From the NCBI GenBank assembly GCA_020974905.1, contig CP087563.1, positions 6,262,001 to 6,326,000 of the forward strand: 64,000 nt of DNA, in the 5' to 3' direction. The position numbers and the translations under genes were made by a program. This DNA is from Planctomycetes bacterium syqfu (GTDB taxonomy: Bacteria; Planctomycetota; Phycisphaerae; Phycisphaerales; Phycisphaeraceae). Shown here one piece after another: positions 48,566 to 57,508 of the stretch. Each line of letters begins with the position of its first letter. Position 1 is the first letter of the stretch. The notes under the pieces are model-generated. The model was not told the DNA's origin. It did no database searches and worked only from the letters and a program-made list of their open reading frames with translations.

Positions 48566-51058
48566 ATGACACATCCATTCAATCAAGCATACGCCGACGA
48601 ACATCTCACCCGCAGCGGCTTTCCCCTGGGCGGGATCGGGGCAGGGATGATCTGCCTGGAAGGCTCCGGGAAACTCGCGCAGGTCTCCGTCAGACATCAT
48701 CCGCAAATCTTTTTTGAACCGCTGATTTTCTCTGCCATCCATGTCAAAGGCGTGGATAACGGCACGCGTCTGCTTGAAGGTCCGGCACCGGATTGGAAGT
48801 TGGGAGCCCGTTGGGCGGGAAGCAATAATTTTCACCAGAGTTCAGGCAACGGGTTTTACAACAAGACCTATGGCATGCCTCATTTTCAGTCCACGCAGTT
48901 CACCGCACGCTTCCCCTTTGCCACCGTTGATATGACGCACCCGGACATGCCTTTGACCTGTCAACTCAAGGCGTTCAGTCCGTTTGTCCCTGGCGATTCA
49001 GAGTCCGCATCGCTACCGGTGGTATCCATGCAATACACGTTTACCAACACATCCGACAAAGCTGTTGAAGCGGTGTATTCGTTTCATGCTCATCGTGATG
49101 TGATTGCCAGTGCAGCCAAGGATCAGAAAAACAATCTCTGGCCCAACGTCATTCAGGAAGATTCCGGCTTTGTGATTTCACAGGGGGCACCGGTGGACAA
49201 CCCTGCCGGTGCCGGTGAGTTTGGCGTGTGGTGTGATGCAGCGGATACGACCGTCGATACCGCGTGGTTTCGTGGCGGTTGGTTTGACACGTTGACCATG
49301 CTCATGAAGAAAATCACCAGTGGTGATACATCCGCCAAAGCGTCGTATACCGATGGTGATCCCAGCCAGGGCGGAAGCTTGTTTGTCCCACTGCAACTTG
49401 ATCCGGGTCAGAGCCAAACCGTGCGTGTTCTGCTGAGTTGGTTTGTTCCTGTCAGTGATCTCAAAGCAGGGCAGACCGATGAGACTTCCTGTGGCTGTGA
49501 TGATGGTCAATGCTGCACGCCCAACGAGCCGGACACCTATCGCCCGTGGTATGCTTCGCGCTTTGGCAGTGGGGCGAATCTCAGGCATTTCTGGAAGCTC
49601 AAGCATGGCACACTCCAGCAGCAAAGTGCTTTGTTTTCTGACACTTTCTTTGCAAGCACGTTACCCGATGAAGTCCTAGAAGCGGTCTCAGCAAACCTGA
49701 GTATTCTCAAATCACCAACGGTGCTCCGTCAACACGATGGCAGACTTTGGGCGTGGGAAGGATGTCACGATGATTCGGGTTGCTGTCATGGCAGTTGCAC
49801 GCATGTCTGGAATTATGCCCAGGCCATCTGTCACCTGTTTCCCGATCTGGAACGGACTTTCCGCGAAACGGAGTTTGGTCCGTCCCAGAGTGCTGAAGGT
49901 GAACAGGTCTTTCGAACCAACCTGCCGATCTCCAATGCGACGTTTGGATTCCATGCAGCATCCGATGGGCAACTTGGTGGCATTGCCAAACTCTATCGCG
50001 AGTGGCGTATCAGCGGGGACACGGATTGGCTCAAGAAACTCTGGCCTGCTGCAAAACAGTCGTTGGAGTTCTGCATCAAAGCCTGGGACCCGGATGAATT
50101 GGGCATGCTCATTGAACCGCATCATAACACCTATGACATTGAGTTCTGGGGACCCGATGGTATGTGCACCTCGTTTTACCTGGCAGCACTCAAAGCTGCA
50201 TCACGGATGGCGATGGCGTTGGGCGATGAACACGAACGCTACGATCAACTCTACGCTCGTGGCAAAGAGGCGATGGAAACCCAACTCTTTGACGGTGAAT
50301 ATTTCATTCAACAGATCCGCTGGAAAGACCTTCAAGCCAAGCCGGAATTCGAACATCAAAACAAGGACCGCTGCTATTCACCCGAAGCCGTTGCCATCCT
50401 CCAGGAGGAAGGCCCGAAGTATCAGTACGGCAAAGGCTGTCTCTCCGACGGGATTCTCGGTGACTGGATCGGTCGAACCAGTGGCCTTGAGCCGGTGGTC
50501 GATGAAGCAAAAATCACATCGCATCTTGAAAGTGTCTTCAAGTACAACTTCCGAACATCACTGGCTGATCACGTTAATCCCCAACGCTGCGGTTATGCTT
50601 GTGGTGATGAAGCGGGATTGCTGCTGTGTACATGGCCAAAGGGTGGCCGCCTGAGTTTGCCGTTCGTCTACAGCGAAGAAGTCTGGACCGGCATTGAATA
50701 CCAGGTCGCATCGCACCTGATGATGTCAGGCAAAGTTCAAGAAGGTCTGGCCATCGTCCGTGCTGCACGCCAACGCTACGACGGCAGGAAACGCAATCCG
50801 TTTAATGAGATTGAATGCGGACACTGGTACGCTCGCGCGATGGCAAGCTACGGTCTGATCCAGGGACTCACCGGCATCCAATATGACGCGGTCGATCAAA
50901 CCCTCACCGTCAAGCCCCAAATCTCCGGCGATTTTCAGAGTTTCCTGAGTACCGCGACCGGCTTTGGTCTGGTCAGCGTCAAAGACAATCAGGTATCCGT
51001 CGAAGTCAAGCATGGCAAGATTGATGTCAAGCACATCGACTATCAACCCTGCGAGTGA
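48566..51058 (+). CDS. GH116 beta-glucosidase / glucosylceramidase-like enzyme
   Basis: An 830-residue protein without a signal peptide. The N-terminus (SGFPLGGIGAGMICLEGSG) and the (alpha/alpha)6 C-terminal half (HNTYDIEFWGPDGMCTSFY, GYACGDEAGLLLCTWPKGG, FVYSEEVWTGIEYQVASHLM, NEIECGHWYARAM) are diagnostic of GH116, whose members cleave beta-glucosides and beta-xylosides. A cytoplasmic enzyme of this kind would process oligosaccharides brought in after extracellular GH5 attack. A palindrome overlaps its probable promoter. GGA lies ten bases before the ATG at 48566. No transporter gene is visible nearby. Confidence 0.87.
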   Translation: MTHPFNQAYADEHLTRSGFPLGGIGAGMICLEGSGKLAQVSVRHHPQIFFEPLIFSAIHVKGVDNGTRLLEGPAPDWKLGARWAGSNNFHQSSGNGFYNKTYGMPHFQSTQFTARFPFATVDMTHPDMPLTCQLKAFSPFVPGDSESASLPVVSMQYTFTNTSDKAVEAVYSFHAHRDVIASAAKDQKNNLWPNVIQEDSGFVISQGAPVDNPAGAGEFGVWCDAADTTVDTAWFRGGWFDTLTMLMKKITSGDTSAKASYTDGDPSQGGSLFVPLQLDPGQSQTVRVLLSWFVPVSDLKAGQTDETSCGCDDGQCCTPNEPDTYRPWYASRFGSGANLRHFWKLKHGTLQQQSALFSDTFFASTLPDEVLEAVSANLSILKSPTVLRQHDGRLWAWEGCHDDSGCCHGSCTHVWNYAQAICHLFPDLERTFRETEFGPSQSAEGEQVFRTNLPISNATFGFHAASDGQLGGIAKLYREWRISGDTDWLKKLWPAAKQSLEFCIKAWDPDELGMLIEPHHNTYDIEFWGPDGMCTSFYLAALKAASRMAMALGDEHERYDQLYARGKEAMETQLFDGEYFIQQIRWKDLQAKPEFEHQNKDRCYSPEAVAILQEEGPKYQYGKGCLSDGILGDWIGRTSGLEPVVDEAKITSHLESVFKYNFRTSLADHVNPQRCGYACGDEAGLLLCTWPKGGRLSLPFVYSEEVWTGIEYQVASHLMMSGKVQEGLAIVRAARQRYDGRKRNPFNEIECGHWYARAMASYGLIQGLTGIQYDAVDQTLTVKPQISGDFQSFLSTATGFGLVSVKDNQVSVEVKHGKIDVKHIDYQPCE

Positions 51059-51068
51059 TATCATTCGG

Positions 51069-51117
51069 CTAGTCCCTAGTCCCTAGTCCCTAGTCCCTAG
51101 TCCCTAGTCCCTAGTCC
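51069..51117 (+). repeat. seven tandem copies of CTAGTCC
   Basis: The heptamer CTAGTCC is repeated seven times without change, ending 8 bp before the ATG of the LacI-type gene. A unit of seven is not a multiple of three; slippage would shift any reading frame across it, but here it is non-coding and would change leader length or promoter spacing. Confidence 0.9.
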
Positions 51118-51124
51118 CTGATTC

Positions 51125-52075
51125 ATGATCTCATCACTTGAACTAGCCAAACGCTGTGGGGTGTCGCAAGGCACGGTTGATCGTGCGCTGCACAACCGAC
51201 CGGGCATCTCCGCCAAGACGCGCGATCGGATTCTCAAAGTCGCAGCCGAGCATGGCTATCAGGCCAACCCTGTAGCAACGGAGATGATGCAGGGTAAGAG
51301 CATCATTGTCGGTGGTTTGGTTCCCAGTCTTAACAGCATCTTTTTCATGGACCTGTTTGAAACGATCTCCCGCAAACTCGATGCGATGGGGTTGCGGTTA
51401 CAGGTTTGCAGTTATGATTCACCCCAGTCCTGCATCAGTATCCTCACCGATTTTGCTGCCCGTAAGTCGGCGGGTGTGATCATGGTCCCGCCGGTGGAAG
51501 TGGATTGGAACAATATCAAGCCGATCCTCAAAAGTTTGCCAATCATCAGCCTGATTCATTCCCCGGAGATTGGTGATGTGCATGGTGTTCACCCGGATGA
51601 AGTGACAACCGGCAAAGATGCGGTCAAGGGGTTGATCAAACACGGGCATCGCCAAATCCTGATGGTCGATTATGACAACGCATCACCTGCGGTTCGCCAG
51701 CGTGCACAGGGTTATGAACAGGCCATGATCAATGCTGGCTTACAACCGATGCGCGTCTGCAAGCCGGACACCAAAACGCTGCTTAAACACATCGAAGAAC
51801 ACAACATCACCGCGGTGTTCTGCCACAATGATTGGCTGGCTTTGGAAGTGATCCGTCAACTGAACTCCGCATCACTGCGCGTGCCTGAGGAGGTGTCGGT
51901 GTTAGGCGTGGATGATAGTCCGACGTTTATCACGCTATGCGATCAGGTGACCACGATGCACTATCCCGCAGAGGATATCGCTGAACATGTGGCCGCGATT
52001 CTCAAGGGCAAACCCCTGAAATGCCGGGTCAAACCATGCACATGGATCGGGCGCAAAAGTGTGCGTGCGATTTGA
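51125..52075 (+). CDS. LacI family transcriptional regulator
   Basis: A 316-residue repressor. The helix-turn-helix (LELAKRCGVSQGTVDRAL) and hinge (HNRPGISAKTRDRILKVAAEHGYQANPVA) are followed by a sugar-binding domain (GGLVPSLNSIFFMDLFETI, GVIMVPPVEVDW, VFCHNDWLALEVIRQL, VLGVDDSPTFITL). It should bind a palindromic operator and release it on binding a sugar. It sits 67 bp after the GH116 gene behind the heptamer repeat, and converges with the GH29 gene. GH29 and GH116 are the likely targets. There is no clear Shine-Dalgarno: the repeat occupies that space. Confidence 0.92.
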   Translation: MISSLELAKRCGVSQGTVDRALHNRPGISAKTRDRILKVAAEHGYQANPVATEMMQGKSIIVGGLVPSLNSIFFMDLFETISRKLDAMGLRLQVCSYDSPQSCISILTDFAARKSAGVIMVPPVEVDWNNIKPILKSLPIISLIHSPEIGDVHGVHPDEVTTGKDAVKGLIKHGHRQILMVDYDNASPAVRQRAQGYEQAMINAGLQPMRVCKPDTKTLLKHIEEHNITAVFCHNDWLALEVIRQLNSASLRVPEEVSVLGVDDSPTFITLCDQVTTMHYPAEDIAEHVAAILKGKPLKCRVKPCTWIGRKSVRAI

Positions 52076-52111
52076 AACACATCGGTGTATTTGAGATGTC
52101 TGTAAAAATGC

Positions 52112-53413
52112 TCAAATGCAATGCAGTTCCATGCTGCGGAGTTTGACCGGGCCGTCAGCGTCGAGCACACGCAGTCGGAGTTTACTGCAGTAAAACTCGG
52201 GCAGGCGGATGATTTGTTTGTGGCCAATGGTCAGGCCCTGATGCATCGAGAAAAACCGACCTTTACCAAAGCCGTTGATGTCGATGGTGTAGCGTTTGAC
52301 CGCTTCGCCGTCGGTCAAGTCTTCCTGGATAACGATGAAGTTGCAGTCGCTTTTAGCGGTATTTTCATTGTCATAGGTCCAGGTCATGCCATCGTCACTG
52401 GCTTCAAAATCTGCCAGCGTTGCAAAGGGTTTGGCTTGACGCTGGGCGATGTACTGTCCCATACCGATCAGCGATTGGCTATCGAGTTCCGGGAGCAGGC
52501 CACGTCGATCCGGGCCGATGTTAATGAGCATATTGGCGCCGCGTCCGACGGACATATCGTAGATGTCAACGCATTGTTTGACGGTTTTGACGGTGTGGAC
52601 ATCGTTCTCACTGTAGAACCAATTTCGCCTGCGCATCCGCATGTCGCATTCGACGGGTAACCAGCGTAACGCTGCATTGCCAAGATCGTCTTTCTCGTCG
52701 GTTTGAATGGAGAAGTCCACGGCAGAGACGACGTTGGTGTTGTCCAGGCCGGTGTAACCTTGTTCGTTGCCACACCAGCGGTAGTCGGGATCACCCATGT
52801 TGAAGATGAGGATGTCGGGTTGCATTTTTCGGATCTCGCCGGTGATGCGGGCCCAGTCGTATTCGTGACCTTCCGAGCCGCAGCCATCGAACCAGAGACA
52901 GTCGATCTTGCCATAGCGTCCGTCGAGCAGTTCGCTGACCTGGTTGATGAAATAGTCATCGTAGCCACCTGCATCTTTCATCGAGACATCAGCAGGCAGG
53001 CCCGAGAGTCCGTCAGCCTGGGCGGGGGAGTAGTAAATGCCGGGCTTGATGCCGAACTCGGCACAGGCATCGACGTACTCACGGACGACATCCCCTTTGC
53101 CGTCTTTCCAAGGGGAATTCTTCACCGAGTAAGGTGTATACTCACTGGGCCAGTTGGCAAAACCGTCATGATGCTTGGCGGTGAGGACTGAGTATTTCAC
53201 ACCCGCGTTTTGACACACCTGCATCCACTGGCGGCAATCAAGCTCCGTCGGATTGAAGCCCGAGGGCGGCATCGGTTTGCCATCCCAGTCTTTGTGACCT
53301 TCATAAAACGTACGGATGCCAAAGTGCAGAAACAGGCCCAGTTCCCAATCCTGAAATTCGAGTTGACGGGACGTGGGGACGGGACGGGTGACGGTGGGGG
53401 CGATGTCGGACAT
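52112..53413 (-). CDS. GH29 alpha-L-fucosidase-like hydrolase
   Basis: A 433-residue enzyme without a signal peptide. WELGLFLHFGIRTFYEGH, KYSVLTAKHHDGFANWPS and KIDCLWFDGCGSEG are GH29 landmarks; the Asp in WFDG is the catalytic nucleophile, and the His pair in AKHHDGF lines the fucose pocket. The C-terminal 100 residues form a small beta-sandwich. It would release L-fucose from oligosaccharides inside the cell. GAGAG precedes the ATG. It converges with the LacI-type gene, 36 bp away, and fits with the neighbouring GH116 in breaking down a fucose-containing glycan, such as that of brown algae. Confidence 0.9.
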   Translation of the reverse strand: MSDIAPTVTRPVPTSRQLEFQDWELGLFLHFGIRTFYEGHKDWDGKPMPPSGFNPTELDCRQWMQVCQNAGVKYSVLTAKHHDGFANWPSEYTPYSVKNSPWKDGKGDVVREYVDACAEFGIKPGIYYSPAQADGLSGLPADVSMKDAGGYDDYFINQVSELLDGRYGKIDCLWFDGCGSEGHEYDWARITGEIRKMQPDILIFNMGDPDYRWCGNEQGYTGLDNTNVVSAVDFSIQTDEKDDLGNAALRWLPVECDMRMRRRNWFYSENDVHTVKTVKQCVDIYDMSVGRGANMLINIGPDRRGLLPELDSQSLIGMGQYIAQRQAKPFATLADFEASDDGMTWTYDNENTAKSDCNFIVIQEDLTDGEAVKRYTIDINGFGKGRFFSMHQGLTIGHKQIIRLPEFYCSKLRLRVLDADGPVKLRSMELHCI

Positions 53414-53565
53414 GCAACACTCTCAGCCATGTTCAGATCAGCAACGAACAGGTTGACGCTCAACCTTTGGACAAGCATTGTAATACGTCACCGTTGTCTA
53501 AGGCAGGGACCAGTTGTGTCCGAAAGACGAGAAGATGTATCCACGACAGGGCAGGACTTGGCGGA

Positions 53566-54654
53566 TCACGATTGTTGGAGGAAATGGGACTCAAGTCGAC
53601 GATACCACATGATCGCCACGATCACTAAACAGACAGCAGCAGCCAGTTGTATCCATGTCCCCAGACCCACCGCACGGTGAAAGACCATGGCAGCGAAGCG
53701 TGTATCCCCCATGTCCGTAAAGGCCAACCCCAGATGTATCAGCCAACCGCTTAGCAGTAGGCAGATACTCCCGACCGCCAGGCGTCCAACCCAATGGATT
53801 GAACCGTTGGAACAGCCGTGTCTGATGGTCATCAGGCGTGTGGCCAGGTAGACGCTTAACCAAATCCCCATGGCCATGATCAGGAACCAGGCTGAGTGAT
53901 AACCACCTGTCCGATTGAGAATGGCCGGATGCCTGCCTGTGACGGCTTGCCCGATGATCGTCAGCGTGACCGCCAGACTCGCCAGAGCCGTGAGTGTAAT
54001 CGGTAAGGTCCAGTTGTTACGCATCCACTTTGCTATTGTCGGGACGCATTGCAGCCATGTGATAATCATCAGACCCAAAGCAAAACTCAGGCATGGGCGT
54101 ATTGGTGATGTGTGATGGATGACGATCCCGTGATACACCAGTGGATCCCCATTGGCAACGAAGCGATGCCAGGCATCCCATGAGAGCATGTTCAACACAC
54201 TGCAGAAAATGGCCATGCATCCCAGGCAGATCGGCAGGGCGACAAAGAGTTGGGTGAGTCCCTTTGACAACCTTGTTTGCCTTGGGATCAGGGCACTGTA
54301 GCAGGCCGTCAACGGGATCAACAGACTCACGAGCAGGGCATAGGCTGCGTACTGCCAACCACCGAGCCAGGGCATGTTCTGGCCATGGAGTTGGAATTGC
54401 TCTGGTATCCTGCCGTTAAACCCCATGACATTGAGCATCATCGCGTTGGGCAGATCGGTTGTCAGATGCATCCAACGTGATTCTATCGGATGGGGTAATG
54501 TGCTCAAAAACCACACCAGCCAAAGTAGAACAGTCAGTCCAACCCAGATGGGGCGGATGATCGTCAACAATAAATCGGATGTTGATTGGGTGTGTCGACT
54601 TGAAAGAGGCCGATGTCTTTGACGCACACCCCCCGGATGCGAGAGCTTTTCCAA
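53566..54654 (-). CDS. multi-pass membrane protein, function unknown
   Basis: A 362-residue protein with about eight hydrophobic helices (IIRPIWVGLTVLLWLVWFLST, AAYALLVSLLIPLTACYSALI, VALPICLGCMAIFCSVLNML, FALGLMIITWL, LTALASLAVTLTIIGQAV, FLIMAMGIWLSVYL, AVGSICLLLSGWLIHLGLAF and a last one). The long basic N-terminal extension is cytoplasmic. No motif I recognise is present. The start is a TTG at 54654 with GGGGGA before it; it is uncertain. Confidence 0.6.
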   Translation of the reverse strand: MEKLSHPGGVRQRHRPLSSRHTQSTSDLLLTIIRPIWVGLTVLLWLVWFLSTLPHPIESRWMHLTTDLPNAMMLNVMGFNGRIPEQFQLHGQNMPWLGGWQYAAYALLVSLLIPLTACYSALIPRQTRLSKGLTQLFVALPICLGCMAIFCSVLNMLSWDAWHRFVANGDPLVYHGIVIHHTSPIRPCLSFALGLMIITWLQCVPTIAKWMRNNWTLPITLTALASLAVTLTIIGQAVTGRHPAILNRTGGYHSAWFLIMAMGIWLSVYLATRLMTIRHGCSNGSIHWVGRLAVGSICLLLSGWLIHLGLAFTDMGDTRFAAMVFHRAVGLGTWIQLAAAVCLVIVAIMWYRRLESHFLQQS

Positions 54655-54808
54655 AACGTCCCCCTTGCACTTTCAATTCCCGTGCGACAGGGGATACCAT
54701 AGCTGATAGCCAACCGGTTCAAGATCACTTAATCAGGTGAAAAAGGCAGGTTTGTCGGTCTTAACAGATCGTATTGTCAATCGGTGTTTTCAGATATGTG
54801 ATACTCAC

Positions 54809-55324
54809 TCATCGCTCAAACCCAACATCTCTGGCAAGTTGCCCATTGGCAGGCATGATCCCGGCAGAGATCATCAGACGTAGCAATGCACACAACGGTT
54901 TGTCTTCGATCAAACGTGTCTTGTTCAGGAAAGTCAGATAGTCCTGGCCATGCTGCAGAAAACACAGGTCGACCATTGCGCCCAGCAGTGCCTCCAATCC
55001 CAGTTTCTGCATGGCAGCGATCGATGCGGATTGTTCAGGTGGTTGTCGCATCTCACGGGCCATTACCCAACTCTGCCAAACCAACTGGACTTCATCGATC
55101 ACAAACCGGCTGTGTGCTGCAATCTGGAGTAGTGCCTGTTGTGGCAGGTGATACTGGTACACCGGATACCCCGGCCGAATCGTGTTGCTCAACTCCAGGT
55201 AACTTAACGCAATCCGGTGCCCACACTCCGGGCAACTGCTGTCCTTGGCCAGCGTCCGCAGATTGTACCCACAGCTCAAGCAGAAAAAGTCATGCGTGAT
55301 GGTCGGGGAGTAGGTCCACTGCAT
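54809..55324 (-). CDS. zinc-ribbon protein, paralog of the gene at 56846
   Basis: A 171-residue protein. FCLSCGYNLRTL and CPECGHRI form a Cys4 zinc ribbon (near 14-35). The rest is helical, with PQQALLQIAAHSRFVIDEVQLVWQSW and LGLEALLGAMVDLCFLQHGQDYLTFL and an end SAGIMPANGQLARDVGF. That end and the helical order vaguely resemble the Minf_1886 family of planctomycetes and related phyla, a low-confidence resemblance. It is 5 bp from the membrane gene that also ends in a zinc ribbon, so the three ribbon genes make a small family. Function unknown. Confidence 0.7.
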   Translation of the reverse strand: MQWTYSPTITHDFFCLSCGYNLRTLAKDSSCPECGHRIALSYLELSNTIRPGYPVYQYHLPQQALLQIAAHSRFVIDEVQLVWQSWVMAREMRQPPEQSASIAAMQKLGLEALLGAMVDLCFLQHGQDYLTFLNKTRLIEDKPLCALLRLMISAGIMPANGQLARDVGFER

Positions 55325-55329
55325 GCGTA

Positions 55330-56310
55330 TCAGGATACTCGATCCGCGTGTTTTTGAGCAGCGACTTTGGCGACGTCCAGTGACACTTCAATACGCTGGC
55401 CACACTCCGGGCAGCTGTCAATGCCTGCAAGCAGACTGCCGGTCAGATCGTACTGACAGGTCTGGCATTGCCAAAGCGGAGTATCACTTAACAGGTTGAC
55501 GCCTTGTTCGGTGGCAACACGTTTGATGTGCTCAACGGATGATTCCTTGGGAGGCAGCCAGATATAAGCAAGGAGCATTAACACATGCCATGACCATGTT
55601 GCAACCAGTAGAAAATGGATGTTGAGAATCACAATGCCGCGGTTTCTCTGGGGGTTGAGTATGTCCCATTTACTCAAGACACCCAAAACGATAAGACATG
55701 GGATATAGCCCAGCAGTAGCGCCACAACACCGGTTGCATGGAAGTAAAACCGTTGAATCCAATTCCAGCGTCTGGCTTGACTCACCGTCAAACCACCGTA
55801 GCAAATCAAGATGGACAGCATCAACATCAGGATTGGGCCGAGCATCCTCGTGCTGGGAATGCTTTGCCCATAGCTTCGGATACTACCACGTTTGGATTGG
55901 GTGATGATCCACCAGAAATTGGTTTTCGTGTATGTGAATACAAGCAGGACCAAAGCCATGAGCAACAGGCCCAATGGAATCGCATCCAGGAGTGTGTGAA
56001 TCTTTCGGTGGACCGGTGTTTTGCGTTGAAACAGTGCAATCCAGACCGTCGCGACAATCATCAGGATCGGCATCCCGAATCCTGGGAGATTGACGATCCA
56101 ATCATCCGGCCGGACACTGTCTGAGCCGACGTGTTTGACCCGCCATGCAATGAGTCCGTCCCACCCCATGATGCCCAGCAGACCATTGCTGATCATGGCG
56201 AAGTGAAAGAGCCCAAGCAGCAATGCCAGAAAAATCGTTGGCTTGATGGGATGTAAGATGCTTCGTCGAAGATAAGGTAATTCAACGATCGTTTCTGTCA
56301 TATCCGACAT
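55330..56310 (-). CDS. multi-pass membrane protein with C-terminal zinc ribbon
   Basis: About 326 residues. Roughly seven hydrophobic helices (PTIFLALLLGLFHFAMIS, GFGMPILMIVATVWIALF, IPLGLLLMALVLLVFTY, LGPILMLMLSILICYGG, GVVALLLGYIPCLIVLGVL, LLVATWSWHVLMLLAYIWL and one more) are followed by a cytoplasmic segment ending in CQTCQYDLTG, then CPECGQRIEV, a Cys4 ribbon. The ATG at 56310 is taken; 56337 is open too. It is 5 bp before the zinc-ribbon gene at 54809-55324. No known family is evident. Confidence 0.65.
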   Translation of the reverse strand: MSDMTETIVELPYLRRSILHPIKPTIFLALLLGLFHFAMISNGLLGIMGWDGLIAWRVKHVGSDSVRPDDWIVNLPGFGMPILMIVATVWIALFQRKTPVHRKIHTLLDAIPLGLLLMALVLLVFTYTKTNFWWIITQSKRGSIRSYGQSIPSTRMLGPILMLMLSILICYGGLTVSQARRWNWIQRFYFHATGVVALLLGYIPCLIVLGVLSKWDILNPQRNRGIVILNIHFLLVATWSWHVLMLLAYIWLPPKESSVEHIKRVATEQGVNLLSDTPLWQCQTCQYDLTGSLLAGIDSCPECGQRIEVSLDVAKVAAQKHADRVS

Positions 56311-56398
56311 GTTTGGATTCCCCGGAGTTGATAGCAAGCGAGCTTCACTTCTTCCACGTCAGCAGCATACCGACGCCAACGATCATATCACGAACCAA

Positions 56399-56797
56399 TC
56401 AATGCATCGCTTGTTGCATGCAAAACAAAACAATTGGCAGCAGGACCAACCAGATCAAAAACAAGGCCCAGACTCTACCCGCTTTGAGGTTGTAATCGTT
56501 AAGCAGAACCGGCCAGGATTTTTTCATGACAAAGTGACCAAAGCCAAACTCAAAGGCCACCGTCATCAACAGCCAGATCAGACCAATCGCAATGGCATCT
56601 GTGAGTTGATCAAGCGGTCGAAATAGGTGTAAGACGAACACGGCTGCGGTGATGAGAATACTGCCGGTGATCGTGGAAAGTTGATGTGCTCGCAGTTCGC
56701 TGTAGCGAGATAACAAGACTTTCTCACGAAACGCACCATTGGCAATGGCGAGTATCATCAACACAAACCAGAAGCAGGTGTAAAGGAGGATGATCAT
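56399..56797 (-). CDS. small membrane protein with four helices, function unknown
   Basis: About 132 residues from the ATG at 56797 with four hydrophobic segments (MIILLYTCFWFVLMILAIANG, ITGSILITAAVFVLHLF, AIGLIWLLMTVAFEFGFGHF, VWALFLIWLVLLPIVLF). A GTG at 56845, adjoining the upstream stop, would extend it to 148 residues. It follows the zinc-ribbon gene in the same direction, so both may belong to one operon. I do not recognise the family. Confidence 0.65.
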   Translation of the reverse strand: MIILLYTCFWFVLMILAIANGAFREKVLLSRYSELRAHQLSTITGSILITAAVFVLHLFRPLDQLTDAIAIGLIWLLMTVAFEFGFGHFVMKKSWPVLLNDYNLKAGRVWALFLIWLVLLPIVLFCMQQAMH

Positions 56798-56845
56798 GGA
56801 GAATATTACACTCTTTTTTGCATAATGTATTCTGGCATGCTTCAC

Positions 56846-57508
56846 TCAATGATAAACGCATCTTAACTCATGGATGGAAGCTTGAGATGACTCTTGAAGT
56901 CTCAACAGTGGATGATTATTGGGGACAATCATGGCGTCAAAGCCAATGTCTTTAGCCAGTTGACTTTTGGTCGGAATGATATTTGCTATTGCCATCAAGG
57001 TTAGCAGATAACGGATTGTATTTTCATTCGCAAGACCATGTTCAGTCAATGCTTCATGATATTCGTTTCCATATAAAACATAGAACACGTCAGTTAATGC
57101 ATCAAGCAACTGCTCAAAACTAATTTGGTGGATCAGGTTGTCCATGTGTAATTGATGATCATTAGGATTGGTGCGCAGTTTTACGGTCAAATTAAAACAC
57201 TGGTATACCAAGTGAACATCTTCGAGTGATAACCTGCTACATGCTGCAACATTGACTAATGATCTGTTATACATTACGCCATGTTCAGCGTTTTTACTTT
57301 GTAACGATCGAATCAATAACAGATAGTTTTCTGCTATTGGCTGATCGCATACTGGACAAACCCCGTCTTTATCTTTCGACTTCAGATTGAAGTTGCATTT
57401 TCGGCAAAACAAATCATGTTTTATTGTGTTGGAATACTCTGGCATTGCTGGCCAATTAAAGTTGATATCAAAATATGAAATACTTCTGCTGAGTCCTATT
57501 TCTTCCAT
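56846..57508 (-). CDS. zinc-ribbon protein, paralog of the gene at 54809
   Basis: A 220-residue protein with the same build as the other copy: FCRKCNFNL and CPVCDQPI (Cys4 ribbon near residues 34-57), then a helical domain (NVAACSRLSLEDVHLVYQCF, SFEQLLDALTDVFYVLYG, MAIANIIPTKSQLAKDIGFD). Similarity with the other copy covers the whole length; this one is longer at both ends. Its start lies inside the O-methyltransferase end (13-bp overlap). Function unknown; such ribbons often bind nucleic acid or protein. Confidence 0.68.
   Translation of the reverse strand: MEEIGLSRSISYFDINFNWPAMPEYSNTIKHDLFCRKCNFNLKSKDKDGVCPVCDQPIAENYLLLIRSLQSKNAEHGVMYNRSLVNVAACSRLSLEDVHLVYQCFNLTVKLRTNPNDHQLHMDNLIHQISFEQLLDALTDVFYVLYGNEYHEALTEHGLANENTIRYLLTLMAIANIIPTKSQLAKDIGFDAMIVPNNHPLLRLQESSQASIHELRCVYH

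Noticed and set aside
51069-51117. CTAGTCC tandem array as a CRISPR
   Set aside because: Units are 7 bp and without spacers, so it is a simple tandem repeat.
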